A program made the position numbers and the translations under genes. From Bordetella genomosp. 9 (GTDB lineage: Bacteria; Pseudomonadota; Gammaproteobacteria; Burkholderiales; Burkholderiaceae_B): 64,000 bases of DNA. Position 1 is the first letter of the stretch, and every line of letters begins with the position of its first letter. Positions 55,912 to 64,000 of the stretch are shown here, in pieces. The notes under the pieces were generated by a model. It was given only the letters and a program-made list of their open reading frames with translations. It did not search any database and had not been told where the DNA came from. The DNA is taken from contig NZ_NEVJ01000001.1 of the NCBI RefSeq assembly GCF_002261425.1, forward strand, positions 930,001 to 994,000. Direction: 5' to 3'.

Positions 55912-57165
55912 TCAGGTGCCTTCCGCGAAGTTGATCTTTACTGGCCGTTTATTGCCTACATAGGGGGCGGACCAGTCCTGTCCGTTGACTTGAAAATTCA
56001 CGAACAGAAAGCCGGGGTCGGCCGCATCTTTCGCGCCGAATCCTTCCACGGTGGCGATCGGTGAAGCCACCGACATCGTGTCTCCGGGTTGGACGTTCGG
56101 CGGCGCGATGATCGTGAGCAGATTGTCCCCACCCACGCCGTTCGGCAACGGACTTCCGTCTCCCAGCATTCGGGTTTGCGGTTCGCCGGACGCGGTGTAG
56201 CCGTTCATGTAGATGAGAACGCTGTAGACGTCGCCTGGCTTGACGTCGGAGGCGAAGGCCAGCACGACGTCGAAACCGGGCCCGTCGTCGCTGTCTTGCA
56301 TGTCGCTCAGCCCAAGGGGTTCTTTCTTGGGCGGCTTGCCCGGTGGGGCGCCGAACCACCAGGGCAGGCCGTAGCGGTTCTGTATGTTGGGGTTCGGCAT
56401 CAGCAGGGGCACGCCGACGATGGTGAACGGCCACGGTTTCGATAACCTCGGGGTGCCGTCGTCGGTCATGTAGACGATGCAGTTGTTGCCCGGGATCATC
56501 AGGCTATAGGGGATGTTTACGCCAGTGAACAAGGATTGGTATGTGTAGCTGCTGTTGTCCACGCGCTTGCCATTGACCACGATGGAAAGCTTCGCGTCGG
56601 AGCTCACGTTCGGATCCGGGCTTTCCAGCAAAATGCTCAAGGCATAGTCGAAACTATTCCAGGCCGGTATCGTGACCTGCCCGTGCCCGTCAACCGAAAG
56701 CACCAGCGGCTCGAGGTCCGGGTCCATGACCTTGGACGCGGCGTCCTGGGTGTAATAACAGCACGTCAACGTCTGATTGACGCCATAGTCGACCGGATCG
56801 GGTGTCGGGCTGGCGTAGACGTTGAATATGCAGCCGGGATACGACGGGTAGTGGAAGTTGGTGACCGCGATATAGACCGTCAGATGGCCTTGGGCATCCG
56901 ACATGATGGACCCTCCATCCAGAACGGTCTGCGTGATGTTGGTCTGCTTGTCACTCTTCCAGTACTGGACGCGGTTACGGTTCTGGTCGTCGCCCAGGTA
57001 CACCGGAACCGCGCCCTGGGGCAACGATCCGTCGGCGTTGTGCACTTGTATGCCCAATCGATAATACGCCGTGGCGTCAGGCAGGACGTTCTGCTGGTTG
57101 GTGCCGGGGTCGTAAGGCGTCGCCACATATTTGTCGACCGCGATATAGGGTATGTACAGGGCCAT
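55912..57165 (-). CDS. Ig-like family protein, short member 2
   Basis: This 417-residue paralog of the 375-residue protein has the same module order: an N-terminal beta module (IAVDKYVATPYDPGTN onward), a middle module with VTIPAWNSFDYALSI (about residue 165), and a C-terminal module with FDVVLAFASDVKPGDVYSVLIYMNGY and the end WSAPYVGNKRPVKINFAEG. There is no signal peptide or membrane span. A GPPGKPPKKEP-like Pro/Lys loop (APPGKPPKKEPLG) links the last two modules. AAGGA lies 6 nt before the ATG. It is 63 bases from the 1199-residue gene and 46 from the next, so the set is probably one transcript. Confidence 0.72.
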   Translation of the reverse strand: MALYIPYIAVDKYVATPYDPGTNQQNVLPDATAYYRLGIQVHNADGSLPQGAVPVYLGDDQNRNRVQYWKSDKQTNITQTVLDGGSIMSDAQGHLTVYIAVTNFHYPSYPGCIFNVYASPTPDPVDYGVNQTLTCCYYTQDAASKVMDPDLEPLVLSVDGHGQVTIPAWNSFDYALSILLESPDPNVSSDAKLSIVVNGKRVDNSSYTYQSLFTGVNIPYSLMIPGNNCIVYMTDDGTPRLSKPWPFTIVGVPLLMPNPNIQNRYGLPWWFGAPPGKPPKKEPLGLSDMQDSDDGPGFDVVLAFASDVKPGDVYSVLIYMNGYTASGEPQTRMLGDGSPLPNGVGGDNLLTIIAPPNVQPGDTMSVASPIATVEGFGAKDAADPGFLFVNFQVNGQDWSAPYVGNKRPVKINFAEGT

Positions 57166-57228
57166 GGTGTCCTTCTCAGTGTGGTTTGAATCGATGTTTC
57201 ATCCGCTCGAGCGCCGTTGCGACGAGGA

Positions 57229-60200
57229 TCACGACAGCGATGACGAAGGGGGATCGATCGTCGCGGTGTCGATGCCGATCGTGGCGCTTGCCTGCGACCA
57301 GTACGCCGTGCCGCCACGCCGGACCGCGAAGTTCATCCGCAGCGTGCCCGGGGCGCCGTAGCCGGCCAGCAAGGCCTGCGCGATCGGGCCGAGCAGCTGG
57401 GCCTGCCCGGTCGTCAAGTCATCGCCCGCCTGCAGCGTGTACCGCAGCGTGGCGACGTTCCGCGCCGGTTGCGCGATGCTCGGACAACCCTCGGTATCGG
57501 GCAAGGGATACGTGCCGCTCAGATAGAAGTACACGGTGATCCGGTCGCCAGCCTGATACTTCCAGCCGGACTGTGTCGATCCGGGCAGTATCCTCACCGC
57601 CAGGCCGTTGACGACGTCGGCCGCCGTGACGCCTTGCAGGCTGGGCACCGGGGCAGGCGCCGGCAGCGTCGGCGAAATCCCGCCGGTCCAGGGATCGGTC
57701 TGGGCCTGGCCCCGCGCGTCGAAAACTAGGGTCCCGCGCTGGGTCACGGCGATGCCGGTGCCGACGAAATAGGCGATCGTGTTGCCGGTGGGCTGCAGCA
57801 TCGCATAGGCGATGTCGATGCTGTCGGGGGCCTGGGCATCGGCGACCTTGCCGGTATAGGCGACGCGGTAATTCAATATGATCACCAGGGGCGCGTCCGG
57901 ATCGAGCTGTTGGCCATTGCCATTGCTATTGCCATTGGCCGGCAGGCTGACGGTGAACGACGGGTCGGGCCAGCTCGATTCGTCCGGCATGGTCAGCAGC
58001 GGCGGCGTCGTGGACATATCCAGGTTTTCGATAGTCAGCGGGTACCGGCCGTCGGCATACTTGCCGCCCAGCGTGGACAGCCACAGATCGGTGTCGCACA
58101 GCGGCTGCTGCGCGTCGACCGGGTAATAGGCCTGCAGGTTGAAGAAGGTCGGAAAGCGGGCGCCGACCAGGACCTCGACGGAGCGATCCCGGGTCGTGAC
58201 CGTATAAGCGCCGTTCACGGCCTGGATCTGGGTCCCATCGCTGGTGTAGAGCTGGACGCCGTTGAGCTGGGCGGGGACGGTCTGCAACCTGATCTGGCCG
58301 TCACCCTCGTCGCTGTCCAGGGTCATCCCCGCCGTCACCACCTGGCATGGGACGGATGGAAGAACGTTGCCGGATCCGGGATTGTTCGCCCAGGGGCGGG
58401 AGATCATGATGCCGGTCAATGGCGACGCATAAACGAAGCTGATCCGGGTGGTGGCGAAGTCGGTCTGGCCGGTGACGGGATTGAAGCAGCTGGCGACCAG
58501 GGTGACATCCGGCAGGTCCCGGATGCCTTCATAGCTGATTGTGTTGACGGCCACGCCGTCGTTGCCGGTATAGGTGGGATTGGGAAGCCCGAAGCTCAGC
58601 GCATAGGGCGGGTCGGCGTCGTCCTCGACATAGGGATAGACGGCCCAGGTGATGGGCGCGTTGACCATGGGCGTGGTCAGGTCGGCCTGCGTGTACTTGA
58701 CGTTGATCGGGCAGGCGTAGCCGTTGCTGATGGGCTGGGGGCCATCGACCGTGATCCGCATGACCTTGGATACCGGTTCGACGTCGTTGGCGGTCAGGAT
58801 CAGCGACAACGTGGCGGAGTCGGGCTGGCTGGTCTGCGGGTTGGCGGTGCTGACGCGCACGATGGCCTGGACCAGATCGCCCTGGAACGAGCCGGGCCCA
58901 CGAATAAGATTGGTCGCCACGCCGTCGTCGTCGGTCCAGGTGGATGCTTCCCGGAGTTCCGCGCCGCTGCCGTTCACGGTGGACCAGTCGATCTGGCGCT
59001 TGCCGGTCACGGGCTGGCCGTCGTCGTACAGATAGCTGACCTGCAGCACATGCCAGGTCAGGCCGTAGAGCGTGTCGCCTTCCAGGGAAACCAGGTCCAG
59101 CCAGGCGGCGGAATCGGCGGGCGGCGTGGACGCGGCGGCGACCTGTACGTCCAGGCTGCCGGCGACGGTTTCCTGCGTGGTGTCGTCATAGGAACTGGCG
59201 ACGATGGTCAGGCTGGTGGCGTGGTTGGGACCGTATGCCGTCATCGTGGTCGATGCGATGCCCTGGCTGTTGGTCTGCGACAGGTTCGGCGAGAACGCGG
59301 CGGTGTTCGGCGGCGTCGCGGCCCACTGGATGTCGGCGCCCGATACCGGCTTGCCGCCCATGGTGTAGGTGGCCGACACCGTGGAGGGCGCATACATCAC
59401 GGGCGCCGGCGTGATCGTCCCGACGACGATCTCGCCACCGGTCTCCGCCTGCGCCAGGAACGTGTAGGTGGAGCCGGCGCTGTCGTATTCGCCCCAGAGC
59501 GGGTTGTAGATCTCGGCCTGGATGGCGATGCGGGTATCTGCCGTCACACCCACCGCGCGCAGGTCGACGGAAGAGGTTCCGCTCGCGCTCAGGGTGCCGG
59601 GATAGGGCGGTTTGAACTCGATGTTTTCGGCCGGATTGGCCGACCACCGCACGGCATGTCCCGTCGCCCACCCGCCGCTCGCATAGTTGAAGGTGAAGGT
59701 GTGCCAATCGCCGGAAGACAGCGGCTGGCTTGCATTGGGCTGGACGTACCGGTCGACGGAAGGCGTGCTGTATCCGAAGGTCAAGGTGAAATAGCCCTGC
59801 TCCGGGACGCCGGGCGGATACATCGACTCCGCAAGCACCGTGGCGTTGTACAAGGTGTCCACGTCCTTGCCGGTCGCCCAGTTCACGGTGGTCCCGTTCT
59901 GGATCTGGGTGGACGGATAGGCGAGCGTGGCCCGCTTGTCCAGGGATTTCCAGGTGACGTTTGTGCCGTCCGGAATCGGCTTTTTCGAGGTGAGCGTCAG
60001 GGCCACCTGGGTGCCCGGACGGACGATTCCGGAGTTGCCGGAAAGGTTCGGCCAGACGGCCGCGGCATAGGGGCGCGGGTCCACCCCCAGCGGCCCGATC
60101 TGGATCGAGTCGGCCGGCGGGTTCAGTTCGTTGGTGGACGATATCTGCAGCCCTATGCCGATGGATCGGCTATATCCGCTTTGCGTGAGGATGTAGAGCG

Positions 60201-60828
60201 TGCATTCCCCGTTCTGGTCCGTATAGGACCAGGCGATCAGCGACGAGAAGTCGCCGGGCGGATTCAGCGGCATCGGGGAATATGAAACCGGATAGACGGT
60301 GCCGAACGTGCCGCTGATGTTCTCCCACACCAGCTTTTTATGGGCCACGGGCGTGCCGTCCGGATTGCGGTAGCTGACCTTCACCGCCCACCAATACCCT
60401 TGCGTCCGCCCGGTCGCCGGCGTGGCGCTGAGGTAGCCGCGACCGCCCATGGTCGTGGAAAAGGCGATGGGCGCCTGGGTTTGGTCGCCCGGGGTGGCCT
60501 GGGCCTGCAGATGGAGATTGCCGGTCGCGTCCTGCGCCGTGAATGGCGGGTTGTAGGCCAGGGGGGGAATCACCTGGATCTTGATGGCGGCCCACCCATA
60601 CGCGTCGGTCACCGGCTTGGGATCGCCGCGGTCGATATAGACGGAGCCATCGCCGGTGGGTATCAGCGTCTGCCCCGCCAACGGTTGGCCCGCGCCGTCC
60701 AGGTATTGCGCCCACGCATATTGCGGTACACCCCAGGCCAGCTTCACGCCGCTGCCGGGATACAGGATGGTCAGCGAGTTCGCCGCGCTAGAGCGGGCTT
60801 CACCAGGCTGCAGCAAGTCGGTCTTCAT
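57229..60828 (-). CDS. Large multi-module Ig-like (Big-type) protein
   Basis: This 1199-residue protein is made of about nine bacterial Ig-like modules of 90-130 residues, of the type W-x2-V-x-V-x-Y-x3-D-G-x-P-V followed later by T-D-x2-G (for example WWAVKVSYRNPDGTPV and WSYTDQNGECTLYI), as in intimin/invasin Big_1 repeats. Residues about 800-1199 equal the short paralogs: MISRPWANNPGSGN, PPLLTMPDESSWPDPSF, QAGDRITVYFYLSGTYP, and the end TAYWSQASATIGID. No signal peptide, beta-barrel, RTX or LPXTG region is visible, which is unusual for such modules. GAGGA lies 6 nt before the ATG. A block at about 58970-59390 is nearly identical in DNA to the next gene. Confidence 0.75.
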   Translation of the reverse strand: MKTDLLQPGEARSSAANSLTILYPGSGVKLAWGVPQYAWAQYLDGAGQPLAGQTLIPTGDGSVYIDRGDPKPVTDAYGWAAIKIQVIPPLAYNPPFTAQDATGNLHLQAQATPGDQTQAPIAFSTTMGGRGYLSATPATGRTQGYWWAVKVSYRNPDGTPVAHKKLVWENISGTFGTVYPVSYSPMPLNPPGDFSSLIAWSYTDQNGECTLYILTQSGYSRSIGIGLQISSTNELNPPADSIQIGPLGVDPRPYAAAVWPNLSGNSGIVRPGTQVALTLTSKKPIPDGTNVTWKSLDKRATLAYPSTQIQNGTTVNWATGKDVDTLYNATVLAESMYPPGVPEQGYFTLTFGYSTPSVDRYVQPNASQPLSSGDWHTFTFNYASGGWATGHAVRWSANPAENIEFKPPYPGTLSASGTSSVDLRAVGVTADTRIAIQAEIYNPLWGEYDSAGSTYTFLAQAETGGEIVVGTITPAPVMYAPSTVSATYTMGGKPVSGADIQWAATPPNTAAFSPNLSQTNSQGIASTTMTAYGPNHATSLTIVASSYDDTTQETVAGSLDVQVAAASTPPADSAAWLDLVSLEGDTLYGLTWHVLQVSYLYDDGQPVTGKRQIDWSTVNGSGAELREASTWTDDDGVATNLIRGPGSFQGDLVQAIVRVSTANPQTSQPDSATLSLILTANDVEPVSKVMRITVDGPQPISNGYACPINVKYTQADLTTPMVNAPITWAVYPYVEDDADPPYALSFGLPNPTYTGNDGVAVNTISYEGIRDLPDVTLVASCFNPVTGQTDFATTRISFVYASPLTGIMISRPWANNPGSGNVLPSVPCQVVTAGMTLDSDEGDGQIRLQTVPAQLNGVQLYTSDGTQIQAVNGAYTVTTRDRSVEVLVGARFPTFFNLQAYYPVDAQQPLCDTDLWLSTLGGKYADGRYPLTIENLDMSTTPPLLTMPDESSWPDPSFTVSLPANGNSNGNGQQLDPDAPLVIILNYRVAYTGKVADAQAPDSIDIAYAMLQPTGNTIAYFVGTGIAVTQRGTLVFDARGQAQTDPWTGGISPTLPAPAPVPSLQGVTAADVVNGLAVRILPGSTQSGWKYQAGDRITVYFYLSGTYPLPDTEGCPSIAQPARNVATLRYTLQAGDDLTTGQAQLLGPIAQALLAGYGAPGTLRMNFAVRRGGTAYWSQASATIGIDTATIDPPSSSLS

Positions 60829-60937
60829 CTGGAATCCTCGATAGCCCAGGCCATATGGGCGGAGAATCGCTACCTGCGCGCAATGCGGCGACCGTGCCAG
60901 GCGGGCGGCCGTCGGGGCCGCGCCGCGCTAACAGGAT

Positions 60938-63900
60938 CTACAAGGATGGATCGATCGTCGCGGTGTCCATGCCTATCGTGCTGCCTGCCTTCGACCAATA
61001 CGTGGTGCTGCCACGCTGGACCGAGAAGTTCAGTTGCAGCGTGCCCGATCCGCCATAGCCGGCCAGCAGCGCCTGCGCCATCGGACCGAGCACCTGCGGC
61101 TGTCCCATGGTCAGTTCGTCGCCGGGCTGTACCGTGTACCGCAGGGTGGCGATGTTGCGCGCGGGCTGGGTGATGCTCGGGCAATAGTTCGACGCCACGT
61201 CGGGCAAGGGGTATTTGCCGGACAGGTAGAAGTACACGGTGATCTGGTCGCCTGCCTGGTACTTCCAGCCGGACTGTGTCGATGACGGCAGTATCCTGAC
61301 GTTCAGTCCGTTGATGATGTCCACCGCCGTGACGCGTTGCAGCGGGGGGACCAGGGCCGGCATCGACAGGATCGGCGAAATGCTGCCGGTCCAGGGATAG
61401 GTCTGGGCCTGGCCCTGCGCATCGAAAGTCAGGTTGCCGCGCTGGGTCACGGCGACGCTGGTGCCGACAAAATAGGCGATCGTATTGCCGGTGGGCTGCA
61501 GCATGGCATACGCGATGTCGATGCTATTCGGCGCCTGGATATCGGCGACCTTGCCGGTATAGGCGACACGGTAATTCAACAGGATCGCCAGGGGCGCGTC
61601 CGGGTCGAGTTGTTGCCCGCTGGCCGCCAGACTGACGGTGAACGACGGGTCGGGCCAGGTCGATTTGTCCGGCATGGTCAGCAGCGGCGGCGTCGCGGAC
61701 ATATCCAGGTTTTCGATGGTCAGCGGGAACCGGGAGTCCGAATACTTGCCGCCCAGCGTCGACAGCCACAGGTCGGTGTCGCACAGCGGCTGCGGCGCAT
61801 CGACCGGGTAATAGGCCTGCAGGGTGAAGAAGGTCGGAAAGCGGGCGCCGACCAGGACCTCGACCGCGCCGTTCTGGCTCATGACGGTAAACGCGCCATC
61901 CACGGGCTGGACCTGGACGCCGTTGGTGGTGTAGACCTGGACGCCATTGAGCTGGCCGGGCTCCGTCATCATCTTGACCTGGGCATCGCCTTCGCCGCTG
62001 GCCAGATTCATCCTGGCCGTCACCACCTGGCAGGGAATGGATGGAATGACATTGCCCGACGCGGGATTCGTCGCCCAAGGCCGGGAAATCATGATGCCGG
62101 TCAACGGCGACACGTAATCGAAGCTGAGGCGGGTCGTGGCGAAATCGGTCTGGCCGCTGACAGGATTGAAGCAGCTGGCGACCAGGATGGCGTTCGGCAG
62201 GTCCTGGGTGCCGTTGTAGCTGATCGTGTTGTGGGCCACGCCGTCGTCGCCGGTATAGGTGGGATTGAGTTCGCCGAAGCTCAGTTCGTAGGGCGGGTCG
62301 GCGCTGTCTTCCACATAGGGATAGACGGCCCAGGTGACGGGGGCGTTGACCATGGGCGTGATCAGGTCGGCCTGGGTGTACTTGACGCTGATCGGGCAGG
62401 CATAGCCGCTGTTGATGGGCTGGGTGCCGTCGACCGTGATCGTCATGGTCTTGGACACCGGCTCGACGTCGTTCGCGGTCAGGATGATCGATACCGTCGC
62501 GGAGTCGGGCTGGCTGGTCTGCGGGTTGGCGGTGCTGACGCGCACGATGGCATGGACCAGATCGCCGTGGAAGGTGCCGGGGCCGTGGATCATGTTGGTG
62601 GCCACGCCGTTTTCGTCGGTCCAGGTGGACGTTTCCTGGAGTTCCGCGCCGCTGCCGTTCACGGTGGACCAGTCGATCTGGCGCTTGCCGGTCACGGGCT
62701 GGCCGTCGTCGTACAGATAGCTGACCTGCAGCACATGCCAGGTCAGGCCGTAGAGCGTGTCGCCTTCCAGGGAAACCAGGTCCAGCCAGGCGGCGGAATC
62801 GGCCGGCGGCGTGGACGCGGCGCCGACCTGTACGTCCAGGCTGCCGGCGACGGTTTCCTGCGTGGTGTCGTCATAGGAACTGGCGACGATGGTCAGGCTG
62901 GTGGCCTGGTTCGGACCGTATGCCGTCATCGTGGTCGATGCGATGCCCTGGCTGTTGGTCTGCGACAGGTTGGGCGAGAACGCGGCGGTGTTCGGCGGCG
63001 ACGCGGCCCACTGGATGTCGGCGCCCGATACCGGCTTGCCGTCTTTGGTGTACGTGGCCGACACAGGAGATGGCACATATAGAACGGGAGGGGGGGTGAT
63101 GGCTCCGATGACGATTTGATTGGGAGGATTTGTTTGCTGCGGAGGAGAGATCGTGTGGATCGATTGAGCAAAGACCACGCCTGAATCGGGATTGAAGGTC
63201 CGCGCCGTGATCGATGCGCGGTCGGGGCTGATGCTGTGGGCGCGCATTTGCACCGAGCACGTGCCTCCGGCATTCAACGTGCCTGGATAAGGGGGGTGGA
63301 ATTCAATTACGGTCGATGGAAGAGACGCTTCCGCATACCAATCTACAGGCTGCCCGGTCGGCCCCCCTGCATACCGCAGCGTGAAGGTGTACCACTCGTC
63401 GGAGGACAGCCGATCCTGTGACGGAGCGAGAATCTGCGGGTTGGCCGGCAGGCTCGACCCGGGCTTCAAGAATCTTATGGTGAAGTATGCCTGTTCCGAA
63501 GAGCCTGGGGGGTAATTGACTTGTGCATACACTGTCGCGTCGTACAGGTCATCGACGGCCTTTCCCGTGACCCAATTGACCGCCATGCCGTTTTGCAGCA
63601 GGGTCGATGCATGCGTGAGGGTAGCTCGTGGGTCGAGCGAGGTCCATGTGATGGCGGTGCCATCTGGAACCGGTGCTTTCGTCTGGAATGTGAGGGCGAC
63701 GGGGGTGGCATTGGCGCCAAGAGTTCCATTAAGTGAACCTTGGAGGCGCGGCCAGATACTTGCGGACCGGAGGCGCGACGCCACCGCCAGAGGGCCGATT
63801 TGCGTGGCGTCGTCCGAGGCGTCTACGAGGTTCGGGCACGTGATGAGCAGAGATATATCGATATCGTGGCCGTAGCCGCTATCCGTCAGGATATAAAGCG

Positions 63901-64000
63901 TGTCCTCGCCGTTCTGGTCCGTTACCGAATAGCTCCGTTGCGAGATAGATGGAGAGGGTGGATTCGACGGACCCCACGAAAATGAAACTGGATGGGACGT
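60938..64000 (-). CDS. Large multi-module Ig-like (Big-type) protein, 5' end beyond window
   Basis: This tandem paralog of the 1199-residue protein stays open to the last base of the window (at least 1020 residues visible); its start lies outside. A GTG at 63784 is not the start, because the in-frame upstream codons translate to sequence matching the neighbour (SVTDQNGEDTLYILTDSGYGHDIDI compares with SYTDQNGECTLYILTQSGYSRSIGI in shorter pieces). The modules and C-terminal end (YWSKAGSTIGMDTATIDPSL) correspond one to one with the neighbour. The first 930 visible bases are clearly lower in GC than the rest and more diverged. It is the most upstream gene seen in the set; the promoter is outside. 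Confidence 0.75.
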   Translation of the reverse strand, partial: TSHPVSFSWGPSNPPSPSISQRSYSVTDQNGEDTLYILTDSGYGHDIDISLLITCPNLVDASDDATQIGPLAVASRLRSASIWPRLQGSLNGTLGANATPVALTFQTKAPVPDGTAITWTSLDPRATLTHASTLLQNGMAVNWVTGKAVDDLYDATVYAQVNYPPGSSEQAYFTIRFLKPGSSLPANPQILAPSQDRLSSDEWYTFTLRYAGGPTGQPVDWYAEASLPSTVIEFHPPYPGTLNAGGTCSVQMRAHSISPDRASITARTFNPDSGVVFAQSIHTISPPQQTNPPNQIVIGAITPPPVLYVPSPVSATYTKDGKPVSGADIQWAASPPNTAAFSPNLSQTNSQGIASTTMTAYGPNQATSLTIVASSYDDTTQETVAGSLDVQVGAASTPPADSAAWLDLVSLEGDTLYGLTWHVLQVSYLYDDGQPVTGKRQIDWSTVNGSGAELQETSTWTDENGVATNMIHGPGTFHGDLVHAIVRVSTANPQTSQPDSATVSIILTANDVEPVSKTMTITVDGTQPINSGYACPISVKYTQADLITPMVNAPVTWAVYPYVEDSADPPYELSFGELNPTYTGDDGVAHNTISYNGTQDLPNAILVASCFNPVSGQTDFATTRLSFDYVSPLTGIMISRPWATNPASGNVIPSIPCQVVTARMNLASGEGDAQVKMMTEPGQLNGVQVYTTNGVQVQPVDGAFTVMSQNGAVEVLVGARFPTFFTLQAYYPVDAPQPLCDTDLWLSTLGGKYSDSRFPLTIENLDMSATPPLLTMPDKSTWPDPSFTVSLAASGQQLDPDAPLAILLNYRVAYTGKVADIQAPNSIDIAYAMLQPTGNTIAYFVGTSVAVTQRGNLTFDAQGQAQTYPWTGSISPILSMPALVPPLQRVTAVDIINGLNVRILPSSTQSGWKYQAGDQITVYFYLSGKYPLPDVASNYCPSITQPARNIATLRYTVQPGDELTMGQPQVLGPMAQALLAGYGGSGTLQLNFSVQRGSTTYWSKAGSTIGMDTATIDPSL

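Noticed and set aside
57910..60285. Plus-strand open frame of 791 codons opposite the 1199-residue gene, and a similar one at 61337-63082
   Set aside because: Both are shadows of the Ig-like genes; they resemble each other only because the coding strands are paralogous.

Overview
The window is GC-rich (roughly two thirds G+C) and densely coded. It looks like a chromosome segment of a betaproteobacterium of the family Alcaligenaceae, close to Bordetella or Achromobacter. The basis is the gene families (Bug-type solute receptors, an aerobic box benzoyl-CoA cluster with BoxR, and the run fba-purC-DUF5993-dsbB-purE-purK-Sua5) and the codon style. The assignment is inference from gene content, not a database match.

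1-11.7 kb is a mix of transport and small-molecule genes: an SSS symporter, an O-acyltransferase, the phosphonate ABC transporter phnCDE with a PhnZ-like HD oxygenase behind a Pho-box-like site, a Bug receptor divergent from an enolase-superfamily enzyme, a TrmB-type regulator, and a TauD-type dioxygenase divergent from a LysR regulator. 11.7-21.2 kb is a complete C-P lyase locus in two divergent arms: phnF-phnM-(2H phosphoesterase)-phnN leftward and phnGHIJKLM rightward. It carries two phnM genes. Import by phnCDE feeds C-P lyase, which moves the phosphonate onto ribose and cleaves the C-P bond; the PhnZ-like enzyme suggests a second, oxidative route.

21.2-24.3 kb is an unrecognised 995-residue protein with eight ~48-residue helical repeats and an hrp-box-like promoter motif. 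24.3-26.7 kb is a yfiR-yfiN-yfiB type c-di-GMP module. 26.8-28.4 kb holds small unknown genes. 28.7-34.5 kb is housekeeping (fba, purC, dsbB, purE, purK, Sua5), followed by an orphan amino-acid-binding protein. 35.6-40.3 kb is a 1568-residue LRR plus NEL-type E3 ubiquitin ligase, a class of protein normally injected into eukaryotic cells.

40.4-53.8 kb is an aerobic benzoate cluster: a five-gene LivKHMGF-type ABC importer, an alpha/beta hydrolase and bclA run leftward; boxR, boxC, boxB, boxA and a MaoC-like gene run rightward. Mirror-image overlapping promoters lie between bclA and boxR, and a helically phased array of TGCA boxes lies in front of boxC.

53.8-64 kb holds a small exported protein, then four same-strand genes (375, 417, 1199 and at least 1020 residues) built from bacterial Ig-like modules. 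They have no visible export signal, share a C-terminal module set, and contain a nearly identical internal DNA block. The last gene runs off the end of the window. This tandem Ig-like family and the two candidate effectors are the parts least explained by known systems.
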